From positions 44,693 to 108,692 of the forward strand of contig CAVFVJ010000031.1 in the NCBI GenBank assembly GCA_963626085.1: a stretch of 64,000 nt of DNA. Direction: 5' to 3'. The notes under the pieces were generated by a model. The model searched no databases. It was not told where the DNA came from and was given only the letters and a program-made list of their open reading frames with translations. This document shows, one piece after another, positions 52,486-61,946 of the stretch. The translations under genes were made by a program, and so were the position numbers. How positions within the stretch are numbered: the first letter of the stretch is position 1; every line of letters begins with the position of its first letter. Source of the stretch: Colivivens sp963626085 (lineage in GTDB: Bacteria > Bacteroidota > Bacteroidia > Bacteroidales > Bacteroidaceae).

Positions 52486-52695
52486 TTACTTCACTTCCTT
52501 AACAGCATGAGGATTGGGAATCCGTGCCATAAAGTCCTGACTTTGGGCACAACCAACACCTCGCTCCCTCATCGCTCGGCTCGATGACACATGAGTCTTC
52601 GGGAAGCGACCGTTCTTTTTCAACAGTATGCGTACGCACAGGAAAAGCATACTCAATCCTATAATTGCCAATGATAAAAGAAATACTTTCAACAT
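52486..52695 (-). CDS. Small single-pass membrane protein of unknown function
   Basis: Sixty-nine residues from the ATG at 52695 (MLKVFLLSLAIIGLSML). One transmembrane helix (about 3-22) is followed by a basic stretch and a cytoplasmic-looking tail with GRFPKTHVSSS, a Cys-Ala-Gln-Ser motif and a charged end. Short proteins of this layout with a conserved GrFPxtHv and Cys motif occur widely in Bacteroidales, but I know no function. A longer in-frame start at 52788 lies beyond the promoter and is rejected. It is encoded just upstream of the OmpH-like lipoprotein. Confidence 0.7.
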   Translation of the reverse strand: MLKVFLLSLAIIGLSMLFLCVRILLKKNGRFPKTHVSSSRAMRERGVGCAQSQDFMARIPNPHAVKEVK

Positions 52696-52701
52696 TATTC
52701 C

Positions 52702-52723
52702 GTATATTTGCATGCAAATATAC
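52702..52723. promoter_or_regulatory. Palindromic bidirectional promoter core
   Basis: A perfect 22-base palindrome carries TATATTTG on both strands (52703-52710 plus, 52722-52715 minus), so two -7 boxes face away from each other four bases apart. It serves pepD (ATG 52808) and the small membrane-protein gene (ATG 52695). Confidence 0.7.
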
Positions 52724-52807
52724 AAAGAAAAAGAGAATGCTTGCCGCACATAAATGGAAAACGGTGGGAGAAAGAATAAGTATAACATTTTTTTAATTTA
52801 ATATATC

Positions 52808-54268
52808 ATGGAATTGAAACCAAAAGCTGTATTTGACTACTTTGCGCAAATCAATAAGGTACCACGCCCTTCAAAGCAGGAGGAGAAGATGATAGCGTTC
52901 CTGCAGGACTTTGCAAGAACCAACGGACTGGAATGCAAGACAGATGAAGTGGGAAACGTTCTGATATCCAAGGATGCCACCCCTGGAATGGAAGACAGGG
53001 AGACCATAGTCCTGCAATGCCATATGGATATGGTGTGTGAGAAGAACAGTGACAGGGTTATCGACTTCTCCAAAGACCCCATCGAGACTTACATCGATGG
53101 TGAATGGATGCACGCAAAGGGAACAACGCTCGGAGCAGACGATGGTATAGGAGATGCCATGGCGATGGCTGTGCTGACAGACAAGAGTCTCATACATGGA
53201 CCTATAGAATGCCTTTTCACACGTGACGAGGAGACTGGCATGACTGGTGCTAACGGAATGCAACCTGGATTCATGACTGGCAAATACCTTATCAATCTCG
53301 ACAGTGAGGACGAAGGACAGATCTTCATAGGATGCGCAGGGGGAGTCAATACGGACATCGAGTTTTCCTATTTCTCACAGGATATTCCTGAAGATCATTT
53401 CGCACTGAGAATCGTAGTGGACAAACTGACGGGCGGACACTCTGGCGATGACATCAACAAGAACCGCGCCAATGCCAACAAGATTCTCGCACGCTTCCTC
53501 TATGAGACTCTCAACGGACATCATGAGACACATCTTGTAACTATCAACGGGGGCAACCTCCATAATGCTATCCCACGCCATGCAGAGGCTGTCATCACCG
53601 TACCTGACAACATCAAGCACGACATTCGTAGTGAGTTCAACATATTCTCATCAAATATCAAGGATGAATACCATGTCACAGAACCCACAATCGACTTCTT
53701 TATGGAATCATGCGAACGACCTGCAACTGCCATCGATGACACGACTGCATACAATCTTGTCAGTGCGCTCAACGCTGTACATAACGGTGTGTACGAATGG
53801 AGTCAAGACATACCAGGATTTGTAGAGACTTCATCCAATCTTGCAAGTGTCAAGATGCTGGAGGAGGGTCATATAAAGATAGTGGTGAGCCAGCGCAGCA
53901 GCACCAAGAGCCAATTACAGGCGGTATGTGATGCCGTTGCCTCTGCTTTCACCCTTGCAGGAGGAGAGGTGTTCACCCACGATGGTTATCCTGGATGGAA
54001 ACCCAACCCCCACTCCACCATACTGAAATTGGCTGTGGATAAGTACAAGGAATTGTTCGGCAAAGACCCAAAGGTTCTTGCCATCCATGCAGGACTGGAG
54101 TGCAGCCTGTTCTCAGAGAAATACCCACACATGGACATGATTAGTTTCGGACCCACACTACGTGGGGTGCATTCACCCGACGAATGTCTGCTTATCCCGA
54201 CTGTAGACATGGTGTGGAGACACCTCATAGCCATCCTTGAGGATGCGCCAAGGAAAACGGACAACTGA
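52808..54268 (+). CDS. pepD: Aminoacyl-histidine dipeptidase (PepD)
   Basis: A cytoplasmic M20 metallopeptidase that cleaves Xaa-His and other dipeptides. The 486 residues include the first zinc region LQCHMDMVCEKN, the bridging Asp in LGADDGIGDA, the Glu in FTRDEETGMTG, LDSEDEGQIFIG, and the late His-containing AIHAGLECSLF, all typical for PepD/carnosinase-like enzymes. A dimerisation domain fills about 200-380. The stop overlaps the next gene's ATG by one base (TGATG). Confidence 0.95.
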   Translation: MELKPKAVFDYFAQINKVPRPSKQEEKMIAFLQDFARTNGLECKTDEVGNVLISKDATPGMEDRETIVLQCHMDMVCEKNSDRVIDFSKDPIETYIDGEWMHAKGTTLGADDGIGDAMAMAVLTDKSLIHGPIECLFTRDEETGMTGANGMQPGFMTGKYLINLDSEDEGQIFIGCAGGVNTDIEFSYFSQDIPEDHFALRIVVDKLTGGHSGDDINKNRANANKILARFLYETLNGHHETHLVTINGGNLHNAIPRHAEAVITVPDNIKHDIRSEFNIFSSNIKDEYHVTEPTIDFFMESCERPATAIDDTTAYNLVSALNAVHNGVYEWSQDIPGFVETSSNLASVKMLEEGHIKIVVSQRSSTKSQLQAVCDAVASAFTLAGGEVFTHDGYPGWKPNPHSTILKLAVDKYKELFGKDPKVLAIHAGLECSLFSEKYPHMDMISFGPTLRGVHSPDECLLIPTVDMVWRHLIAILEDAPRKTDN

Positions 54269-55272
54269 TGTGCACACACCGTCTCGCATTAATTCTGTTG
54301 CTTTGTACACAAAGCATCCATTGCATACATGCCCAGCAACAGATGCGACAAACCAATATCACGCGCATGGGTGTTCCCTACGGTCATTATAGTGGAATCA
54401 CCCATGTGAGTGACAGTCTGTATGCTGTAGTGAGCGACAAGGACGATACTGATGGTTTCCATTTCCTTTATATCCGAATCGACTCTGTCACAGGCAAGAT
54501 TCTTGAGGTCTACAGACATGAGCCAGTGCGTCAAAAAGAGAATCAGGAGCGAGCACTTTCCATGAAGTTGCCCCAACGCGACCTTGAGGGCATCGCTTAC
54601 TTCCGTCCAAACAACTCGTTCTTCATCTCAGGCGAGGCAGACCAGAGGATACTCGAATACTCATTCGAAGGTTTACCAACTGGTAGGGAGCTGGCAGTAC
54701 CGGCAGAGTTCGGGAGAGACCGTATTCAGGACAACTTGGGCTTTGAGTCTCTCACATACAATGACTCCACCCGTCTTTTCTGGACTACCACCGAGGGGGC
54801 ATTGAAGACAGACATGACTGAATTCCCCCTGTTGCGCCGTCTGCAGAGCTTTACCTCTGACTTACAACCATCACGGCAATATCTCTATGAGATGGACGAG
54901 CCGATAAAGAATAAGAGATACCGTATGTTCGTGCATGGTGTGTCCGACATGATGGCAATGGATGACGGTAGTCTGATAATAATGGAACGAGAGGTACTCG
55001 TCACACCTAAGTATATGGGAAGTTATTGTATAGTGAAACTCTACCGTGTCACTCCCGACACGACCACTACCCCACTGTCCAAACAGTTCATTTGCCAATT
55101 CCACACATCACTGAAGGTAGGAAAAATGAACTTCGCCAACTATGAAGGGCTGTGTCCTGGCACTGTTCTATCTGACGGAAGACAGACCGTCTTGCTCATC
55201 AACGACTCACAAAACGGACAGGGCAACAGGCTGTACCGGGCAAAGGACTATATCGAGGTCATCATACTATAG
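54268..55272 (+). CDS. Secreted phytase-esterase-like family protein
   Basis: A 334-residue exported protein, with a signal peptide of about 22 residues (ending HAQ), resembling the esterase-like activity of phytase family (PF13449), probably a beta-propeller. Recognisable pieces are GHYSGITHVSDSLYAVVSDK near the start, RDLEGIAYFRPNNSFFISGEAD and NLGFESLTYNDSTRLFWTTTEG in the middle, and NYEGLCPG near the end. True phytate hydrolysis is not shown for most members. The start codon overlaps the pepD stop, implying coupled translation. Confidence 0.75.
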   Translation: MCTHRLALILLLCTQSIHCIHAQQQMRQTNITRMGVPYGHYSGITHVSDSLYAVVSDKDDTDGFHFLYIRIDSVTGKILEVYRHEPVRQKENQERALSMKLPQRDLEGIAYFRPNNSFFISGEADQRILEYSFEGLPTGRELAVPAEFGRDRIQDNLGFESLTYNDSTRLFWTTTEGALKTDMTEFPLLRRLQSFTSDLQPSRQYLYEMDEPIKNKRYRMFVHGVSDMMAMDDGSLIIMEREVLVTPKYMGSYCIVKLYRVTPDTTTTPLSKQFICQFHTSLKVGKMNFANYEGLCPGTVLSDGRQTVLLINDSQNGQGNRLYRAKDYIEVIIL

Positions 55273-55298
55273 CAGAATAAATCAACCCTTAATATAAC

Positions 55299-55328
55299 AA
55301 GGCGTGCCACTATCATATGACACGCCTT
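55299..55328. terminator. Hairpin between convergent genes
   Basis: An 8-bp stem AAGGCGTG/CACGCCTT with an A/T-rich flank on both sides. It likely terminates both converging transcripts. Confidence 0.65.
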
Positions 55329-55358
55329 ATTATATATATATAAAAGTTTCTAAAGAGG

Positions 55359-58283
55359 TTACTTCACAAGAATCTTCTTGCCGTTCTGAATGTAGATGCC
55401 CTTAGCAGGAGCTGACACTTTACGACCTGTGAGGTCATACATAACTCCGTCAACTGAAGCCTCTGCATCCTCAACAGCCTCGATGCCGTCTGGAAGGTCT
55501 GGTGAGTCAACCGCACCTAACTTGAGGCAAGTGAGGTGGAAGTTGTCGACCTTGAACCATCCCTGACCGTTGTGAGAGGCAGTCGCACTATTGCTGTCGG
55601 TACGCATACCAATCTTGGCAACCTTATCCGCACCTACAACGAACGTGAGTTTCATCGGACGAAGCAGATTTGTATAATCGAGGCTTGCGTCATTGTCGTA
55701 GCCTGCGTATGAGTAATAGGTTACATCGTCAACAGTGTTATACTCCTGAAGCACCTTTGCGTCGAGAGCGTCCTGCGGAAGATTGTCTGCATAGTCGGTT
55801 TCACGTGCCCACATCTGTACTGATGAGTTTCCGAACAGACGCTGAGTTGTGATATTGTTGCCAGCCCAGTCGTGCTGAACCATCATGTCGCAAGTGAGTT
55901 CATATACTCCTTCTGGCAATGTGAGGGTCTGGGAGAGTTCTACCACTGGCATTGACGCAGTCCAAATACCCCAGAGGTAATTACCGTCTGTGTACTGGTG
56001 AGTATATGTCTCGCCTTCAAATTCAACGTTGATACCGTCACCGTCATTGATAGCACACCAGTTCTCTACTGGAACGGCAGTTATCTCTGCAGCTGTAGAG
56101 CAAACGTTGCCATTGAGGGTAAGAGTCCAACCCTTAGGAGCGTTGGTAACACCAGTTGAAGTGGTGTTGTTCTGGTTTGACAAGTCTTCGAAACTGTTGT
56201 TCACGATATAAGAAGTGAGGTCAGAACCTTCTTCGATAGGGTCAGACTCCAGACACCGCTGGTAGTACACGTCGAGCAATGCTATAGCAGCGTCGATTTC
56301 CTCTACAGTCAGGTAGTCGGCATTGTCCCTGTGCTCTTCCACAAACATGATTGAGTCTGTAAACTCACCTATGCCAGCATAAAGTACTGCGTATTCAGCA
56401 CGCTCGTATGCTAGATCAATAGCGTCAGACAGACGTGTGTAGGCATCAGCCACATCCTTGATAGCAGATATGTTGGACGACAAGGCAAGGATAGACTTGT
56501 TGATGTCCTCAATATCAGAATCAGCGTCAAGTCCGGTGGCGGCTTTGACGAGAGAATCAGCCATTGCGCGCACTGACTCTGGAAGGATAATCTCTGAATC
56601 GTCAATCAAATCGCCCATCTTACTGTTGAAGAAGCTGACGATGGAAAGTGCGTCATCCGCATTATAACCGTTGTACGTGATATGGAAGTTGTCGAGCTTG
56701 AACCATCCGTCGCCTCCTGATCCATTGCCAGACGTACGGTTAGCTGCAGCTATGTTGCCGTCCGTACGCATACCGAACGTAAGAGTTCCGTCGTATACGT
56801 AAGCGTTTACAGTGACAAGTTTCAGTTCGTTATCGGTCACAGGTTCTTCCAGTCCCTGGAATGCATAGACCTCAGACTGCTCAAGTTGACTCTCATTGTA
56901 TTCCTCAGCTGTCGCGAAGTAAGTAGAGTTGAGGTTTCCAAACACACGCTGTGTGGTACGGCGTGAACCGTTGCCGTTGGCACCAACCATCAGTCCGGCT
57001 GTGATTGTATATGAACCGTTCTCCAGTCCCTCGATGGTCTGGCTTATCTCGTACGAAGGTACAGAACTGGTCCACAGACCGAAGGCGTAACTGCCGTCTT
57101 TGCCCTCACCAGCAGCGTCACCGTTGACACCGTGCCAGTTGGCAATGCCTGCAGCCTTCACTTCAGCGGCAGTGGTCACTTCGTTTGAATTGATGTAGAC
57201 GTGCCATCCTGCAGGAGGAGCACCTATACCCACTGTTGTCTGTCCGTTCTGTGACGAGAGATCCTCGAACGACATGTTCTTTCCAAGACTGGTTACATCA
57301 CCGTTGCCCAGTTCGAAGTTCTTGACAGCTTCCGCAAGCGTTTCCTGTACTGAGGTGAGAGCGTCAGCATCTGTAGTGGACTTGAACATCGTCACAGCAT
57401 TTTCTATGGCAGAAGTGAGCACATCGTCCTTGTCTTCAATGGCATCAGCCTTCTCAATCTGCTCGTAGAGAGCCACCTTCTGGTCGAGCATAGTCTTTAC
57501 TGTCTCTACATCCTCCTCAAGGAATTCCCCGTTGTAGATTACCAGGGCAGCATCATACGAAGACTTGAATCCTATGGCATAGTCAGCGTAAGACTCGTCT
57601 GCTATATATGAATTGTAGAAGTTGCGGAGCAAGGTGTATCCGTTGGCTTTGACAATATAGCTTGGTACATTCTCCGTTTCGACGAACAGCCAGTTGCACG
57701 ACATGGAGTCTGCCATGAGGTTTCTGTCATTCTCGTCAAACATCTCACCCCCATCTTCGTCCTTCTTCGTGCCTCCGTAGAAGTCGGGATACCAGGAATC
57801 GCCCGGATAAGAGGCAACGACATACTCGCAACTGGAGTTCATGTGCATGTTGTAGCCTATGGCTTCAGCATTGTTGCCCTCGTCCACCATCAAACGATAG
57901 TAGTCTCCGTCGGCAGTTACCAACCAATCGGTTTTTTCCGTAGACTTGAAGTTCACGTTGGCTGTCCCGGTCGGCACGTGCAGGTAGTAGCTTACTGGCA
58001 CTTCGTCCGACGAGTCGTAATAAAACGACCATGTACCTCCGTCGTTCTGCTGCGCATGGAACTTGAGGTAACTGTCAGCTGACGCACCGAAGTTGACGAG
58101 TGCACCGTCCCAAGTCGTGCGTCCGAGATAGGATGACGGTTTGTAGTAGTTGAACATTGTGTACTCCTTGCCGCTCTCCAAGGCATCACCCTTCGGTGCG
58201 ACAAGTCCTTCCTGCGCATTGGCAGTAAGTCCGGCGGCACACAATGCTGCCACCGTGATTAGTCTGGTGTAAGATTTTCTCAT
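55359..58283 (-). CDS. Large secreted protein with two related jelly-roll-like modules
   Basis: A 974-residue exported protein of unknown function. The start at 58283 (MRKSYTRL) gives a signal peptide ending at ANAQ. A start at 58322 would precede the likely start of transcription. Two diverged modules, about residues 335-560 and 710-935, share the order NxSFEDLSxQN, PAGW or PKGW, a Gly-rich WT(S/A)S(V/M)P strand, TTQR(V/L)FGN, and FGMRTD or IGMRTD leading to GWFK(L/V)DNFH. They look like carbohydrate-binding or adhesion folds. Helical FIVAR-like segments lie between and before them. The C terminus YDLTGRKVSAPAKGIYIQNG resembles a secretion/anchoring tail frequent in Prevotellaceae. It has its own promoter and is convergent with the phytase-like gene. 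Confidence 0.78.
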   Translation of the reverse strand: MRKSYTRLITVAALCAAGLTANAQEGLVAPKGDALESGKEYTMFNYYKPSSYLGRTTWDGALVNFGASADSYLKFHAQQNDGGTWSFYYDSSDEVPVSYYLHVPTGTANVNFKSTEKTDWLVTADGDYYRLMVDEGNNAEAIGYNMHMNSSCEYVVASYPGDSWYPDFYGGTKKDEDGGEMFDENDRNLMADSMSCNWLFVETENVPSYIVKANGYTLLRNFYNSYIADESYADYAIGFKSSYDAALVIYNGEFLEEDVETVKTMLDQKVALYEQIEKADAIEDKDDVLTSAIENAVTMFKSTTDADALTSVQETLAEAVKNFELGNGDVTSLGKNMSFEDLSSQNGQTTVGIGAPPAGWHVYINSNEVTTAAEVKAAGIANWHGVNGDAAGEGKDGSYAFGLWTSSVPSYEISQTIEGLENGSYTITAGLMVGANGNGSRRTTQRVFGNLNSTYFATAEEYNESQLEQSEVYAFQGLEEPVTDNELKLVTVNAYVYDGTLTFGMRTDGNIAAANRTSGNGSGGDGWFKLDNFHITYNGYNADDALSIVSFFNSKMGDLIDDSEIILPESVRAMADSLVKAATGLDADSDIEDINKSILALSSNISAIKDVADAYTRLSDAIDLAYERAEYAVLYAGIGEFTDSIMFVEEHRDNADYLTVEEIDAAIALLDVYYQRCLESDPIEEGSDLTSYIVNNSFEDLSNQNNTTSTGVTNAPKGWTLTLNGNVCSTAAEITAVPVENWCAINDGDGINVEFEGETYTHQYTDGNYLWGIWTASMPVVELSQTLTLPEGVYELTCDMMVQHDWAGNNITTQRLFGNSSVQMWARETDYADNLPQDALDAKVLQEYNTVDDVTYYSYAGYDNDASLDYTNLLRPMKLTFVVGADKVAKIGMRTDSNSATASHNGQGWFKVDNFHLTCLKLGAVDSPDLPDGIEAVEDAEASVDGVMYDLTGRKVSAPAKGIYIQNGKKILVK

Positions 58284-58319
58284 ACAGTAGTTGTTATTGG
58301 TTTTGGTTAATCTATAGCG

Positions 58320-58352
58320 CAAAGGTAAGAATTTATATTTATCTCAGACAAA
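58320..58352 (-). promoter_or_regulatory. Promoter of the large duplicated-module protein gene
   Basis: On the minus strand TTTG (58352-58349), 21-base spacer, TACCTTTG (58327-58320). Confidence 0.7.
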
Positions 58353-58389
58353 AACAGATGGTTTTTTTATCAGCAACAGTCCATTTTCG

Positions 58390-58397
58390 TACCTTTG
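58390..58397 (+). promoter_or_regulatory. -7 box for the PafA-like phosphatase gene
   Basis: TACCTTTG 34 bases before the ATG at 58432, divergent from the minus-strand promoter. Confidence 0.6.
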
Positions 58398-58431
58398 CAG
58401 CGGAAAAACTTACAACAAAAGACAAAGATAC

Positions 58432-59907
58432 ATGAAAAGACTTTTGAGTTTGATAATGGCTGTAGGCCTGTATGCCGCAGCGACCGCACAGGTTCAGCGT
58501 CCGAAACTGATTGTGGGACTGGTGGTCGACCAGATGCGGTGGGATTATCTTTATTATTACTACGACCAGTTCGGTGAAGGAGGACTACGACGGCTTGTGG
58601 ACGATGGATACAGCTTTGAGAACACCATGATCAACTATCTGCCGACAGTGACTGCTATCGGACATGCGAGTATATATACTGGTTCCGTTCCAGCCCTGCA
58701 TGGCATTGCCGGCAACAATTACCATATCGGCGACAGTATGACCTACTGCGTCTATGACAAGACAGTCCGCAGCGTGGGTTCCAACAGTACCGAAGGACAG
58801 ATGTCACCGCGCAACCTGCTTGCCTCAGGCATCGGTGACATGCTGAAGATAGCCACTGACTATCAGGCAAAGGTAATCGGTGTGGCACTGAAAGACCGTG
58901 CGTCAATCCTTCCCGCAGGTCATGCGGCAGACGCTGCATACTGGTGGGACACTTCTGCAGGTCATTTCGTAAGTTCCACCTACTACATGTCAGAGCTACC
59001 CGAATGGGTAAAGAAGACAAACAAAAGGATTGAAGCAAAACCGGGTACGGACGTGAAGACAAACGTAGAGGGTGTAGTCAAGACCTTCGAGATGGCGGAG
59101 GCTGCACTGATAAACGAGCAGATGGGACAGGACGAGGTCACCGACCTGTTGGCAGTCAGCGTGTCGTCAACAGATGCCATCGGACACAAGTACGGAACTC
59201 GAGGCAAGGAAAATATAGATGCCTACATGGAACTCGACCGCCAGCTTGCACGGTTCTTATCCCTTCTTGACGAGAAAGTTGGACAAGGCAACTACCTGTT
59301 GTTCCTCTCTGCCGACCACGGTGGGGCGCACAACCACAATTACCTGAAGTCACACGGAATGCCCGCTGGAGGACTGGAGCTGTGGAGCGGTATGAAAGAT
59401 ATGGATGCACGCGTGAGAAATGTACTTGGAGTTGACGACCAGATAATACTTGAGGAAAACGCCACTCGCATATACCTCAACCATGATAATGTAAGGAAGA
59501 ACGGACTCGACCTGCAAAAGGTGAAGCAGGCTGTCATCGATGAACTGGAGCGCAACCCCTATATCATGTATGCGGTGGACTACGACAATGCTCTCACTAC
59601 CTCAATACCCCAGCCTATCCGTGAACGTATCGTGAACGGATACAACAAGGAGCGGAGCGGTGACATTATTTATGTAGCAAAGCCCAACTGGGAGAACGTG
59701 AGCAGTGCGGACGACTACACAGGAACGACTCATTCACAGTGGAATCCCTACGACTCACACATACCGTTCGTTCTCTACGGATGGAACGTCCGTCACGGAC
59801 AGACATCCGACCCTACCTTCATTGTCGACATAGCCCCTACCGTCTGTGCCATGCTCCACATACAGATGCCAAACAGTTGTGTGGGAAAGGCAAAGGAAAT
59901 AAAATGA
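58432..59907 (+). CDS. PafA-type alkaline phosphatase
   Basis: A periplasmic phosphate monoesterase of the alkaline phosphatase superfamily. A signal peptide (about 1-20) precedes the nucleophile region NYLPTVTAIGHASIYTG (Thr74) and the LKDRASILPAGH segment, whose Lys and Arg match the pair used by Elizabethkingia PafA in place of the E. coli Arg. The zinc ligands lie in SSTDAIGHKYG, LSADHGGAHN and TTHSQW. At 491 residues it is close to PafA (about 520-550) and carries no extra domains. It precedes the metal ATPase gene with a 7-base gap, so both probably form one transcript. The enzyme itself needs zinc. Confidence 0.88.
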   Translation: MKRLLSLIMAVGLYAAATAQVQRPKLIVGLVVDQMRWDYLYYYYDQFGEGGLRRLVDDGYSFENTMINYLPTVTAIGHASIYTGSVPALHGIAGNNYHIGDSMTYCVYDKTVRSVGSNSTEGQMSPRNLLASGIGDMLKIATDYQAKVIGVALKDRASILPAGHAADAAYWWDTSAGHFVSSTYYMSELPEWVKKTNKRIEAKPGTDVKTNVEGVVKTFEMAEAALINEQMGQDEVTDLLAVSVSSTDAIGHKYGTRGKENIDAYMELDRQLARFLSLLDEKVGQGNYLLFLSADHGGAHNHNYLKSHGMPAGGLELWSGMKDMDARVRNVLGVDDQIILEENATRIYLNHDNVRKNGLDLQKVKQAVIDELERNPYIMYAVDYDNALTTSIPQPIRERIVNGYNKERSGDIIYVAKPNWENVSSADDYTGTTHSQWNPYDSHIPFVLYGWNVRHGQTSDPTFIVDIAPTVCAMLHIQMPNSCVGKAKEIK

Positions 59908-59914
59908 ATTGACT

Positions 59915-61822
59915 ATGGCACATGAACATCACGAGCAGAATGAGGTGAAAGCAAGAATCAGAGCTATCATCATCACTGCCGTCTTGCTTGCTGGGGCAAT
60001 CATCGTAGAGCATACGCTCGACCTGCCCACATGGCAGTTGCTACTCGTTTATCTTATACCTTATATATATATAGGATACGGCACTATCAAGGAAGCGGTA
60101 GAGGGAGTGACAGAAGGAGATGTCTTCAACGAAGACTTTCTGATGACCATTGCCACTATCGGGGCACTGTCCATCGGATTCCTTCCTGGTTCCGACACAG
60201 CCTTCACTGAGGCTGTGTTCGTGATGCTGTTCTTTCAGGTGGGGGAACTGTTTGAGTTCTACGCTGAAGGACAGAGCCGCACGAGTATATCACACCTCAT
60301 GGACATCCGCCCAGATACGGCCAATGTGGTGCGCGATGGAGAGACTGTAAACGTTGACCCCAACGAGGTGAAGGTTGGCGAGACAGTCATCGTACGTCCA
60401 GGTGAGAAAATTCCACTCGACGGTATCGTTATTGAAGGAAGTTCTGCTATCAACACAGTGGCACTTACAGGCGAGAGTATGCCACGGGAAGTGAACGAGA
60501 ACGACACTGTGCTTTCTGGATGCATAAACATATCTGGACTATTGAAGGTCAGAACCACAAAAGACTTCGGTGAGAGTTCCGTTTCGAAGATAATCAAACT
60601 TGTCGAAGGTGCTAGTGGGAACAAGTCGAAGAGTGAGGCTTTCATCACCAAATTCGCACGTATATATACGCCGATAGTAGTGTTTGCCGCAGTGGCAGTA
60701 GCCTTGTTGCCGCCTCTTTTCTCCGGCAACTTCTGCGAAGCGTTCCCCACATGGCTCTACCGCGCCCTCATGTTCCTCATCGTGTCATGTCCCTGCGCTC
60801 TGGTCATCAGTGTACCGTTGTCGTTCTTCGGGGGTATCGGAGGAGCGTCACGCAGTGGAATACTCATCAAGGGAGCCAATTACATGGAGACATTGGCTAA
60901 AGTAAAGACCGTGGTGTTCGACAAGACCGGAACTCTAACCAAAGGACAGTTCGCAGTTGAGACAGTTCACCCAGAGAAGTGCGACAGCCGACAGTTGCTA
61001 CATCTGGCAGCGCATGTGGAACGTTTTTCCACCCACCCCATCGCAACCGCTCTCCGCAATGCCTTCCCCGAGGAAGCTACCGACGGATGCAAGGTGTCCG
61101 ACGTGGAAGAGATTGCGGGACACGGCATAAAGGCAAACGTGAAAGGACACACGGTTCATGTGGGCAATACACGGCTGATGGAACTGATAAATGTGAAATG
61201 GCACGAAGACAACCATATAGGGACAATAGTACATGTGGCTATCGACGGAGAATATGCCGGACATATTGTTATAAGCGACCAGATAAAGGAAGACAGTGCA
61301 CGGGCAATACAGGAACTGAAGAAGCAGGGAGTGACCAAGACTGTAATGCTCACAGGCGACCGCCAGGATGTGGCAAGATACGTGGCTGAGAAAATCGGAT
61401 TGGATGAGTACCATGCAGAACTACTTCCTGCGGACAAGGTTAGTCACGTTGAGAGACTACTGAAGGATAAACCAGTAGGAACACAACTGGCATTCGTTGG
61501 AGACGGAATCAACGACGCTCCTGTACTGGCGCGCGCAGATCTCGGCATAGCGATGGGAGGACTGGGCAGCGACGCTGCTATCGAAGCAGCAGATGTTGTA
61601 CTGATGGATGACAAGCCGTCCCATATATCAACCGCCATAGCCATAGCCCACCGCACAATCAACATAGCCAACCAGAATATCTGGCTTGCTGTCGGGATAA
61701 AGATGGTTGTGCTCATCCTTGCCACCGCTGGACTGTGCGACATGTGGATGGCTGTGTTCGCTGACGTGGGTGTTACAGTACTGGCTGTGTTCAATGCTAT
61801 GAGGGCACTACATAAATACTGA
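59915..61822 (+). CDS. P1B-type metal-transporting ATPase (Zn/Cd type) without HMA domain
   Basis: An inner-membrane heavy-metal exporter. The 635 residues have the ion-pocket motif CPC (Cys292-Pro-Cys294), the phosphorylation site DKTGTLT with Asp336, the TGD motif (MLTGDRQD), the GDGINDAP hinge, and in the last helices the Lys of VGIKMVVL and the Asp of ADVGVTVL that mark the Zn/Cd/Pb class. The usual N-terminal ferredoxin-like HMA domain with CxxC is absent and replaced by a short His/Glu-rich start (HEHHEQNE). A TTG codon at 59909 was not chosen, as ATG at 59915 gives the His-rich start directly. It lies 7 bases after the PafA-like gene. Confidence 0.92.
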   Translation: MAHEHHEQNEVKARIRAIIITAVLLAGAIIVEHTLDLPTWQLLLVYLIPYIYIGYGTIKEAVEGVTEGDVFNEDFLMTIATIGALSIGFLPGSDTAFTEAVFVMLFFQVGELFEFYAEGQSRTSISHLMDIRPDTANVVRDGETVNVDPNEVKVGETVIVRPGEKIPLDGIVIEGSSAINTVALTGESMPREVNENDTVLSGCINISGLLKVRTTKDFGESSVSKIIKLVEGASGNKSKSEAFITKFARIYTPIVVFAAVAVALLPPLFSGNFCEAFPTWLYRALMFLIVSCPCALVISVPLSFFGGIGGASRSGILIKGANYMETLAKVKTVVFDKTGTLTKGQFAVETVHPEKCDSRQLLHLAAHVERFSTHPIATALRNAFPEEATDGCKVSDVEEIAGHGIKANVKGHTVHVGNTRLMELINVKWHEDNHIGTIVHVAIDGEYAGHIVISDQIKEDSARAIQELKKQGVTKTVMLTGDRQDVARYVAEKIGLDEYHAELLPADKVSHVERLLKDKPVGTQLAFVGDGINDAPVLARADLGIAMGGLGSDAAIEAADVVLMDDKPSHISTAIAIAHRTINIANQNIWLAVGIKMVVLILATAGLCDMWMAVFADVGVTVLAVFNAMRALHKY

Positions 61823-61887
61823 ACCATCATAAACAGACTGAAGTAGACAGTCCAAACAGTGTTCACATGAAAAAAACGCATAAAATG

Positions 61888-61919
61888 TTTGGGTGTTACC
61901 CCATTTTGCATTACCTTTG
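61888..61919 (+). promoter_or_regulatory. Promoter of the phosphohexomutase gene
   Basis: TTTG (61888-61891), 20-base spacer, TACCTTTG (61912-61919), 27 bases before the ATG at 61947. Confidence 0.75.
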
Positions 61920-61946
61920 CAGACCATTAGACAAAACAAAAACATT

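Noticed and set aside
59909..61822. TTG at 59909 as start of the metal ATPase
   Set aside because: ATG at 59915 is two codons later in the same frame and gives a normal start. Nothing supports the rarer codon.
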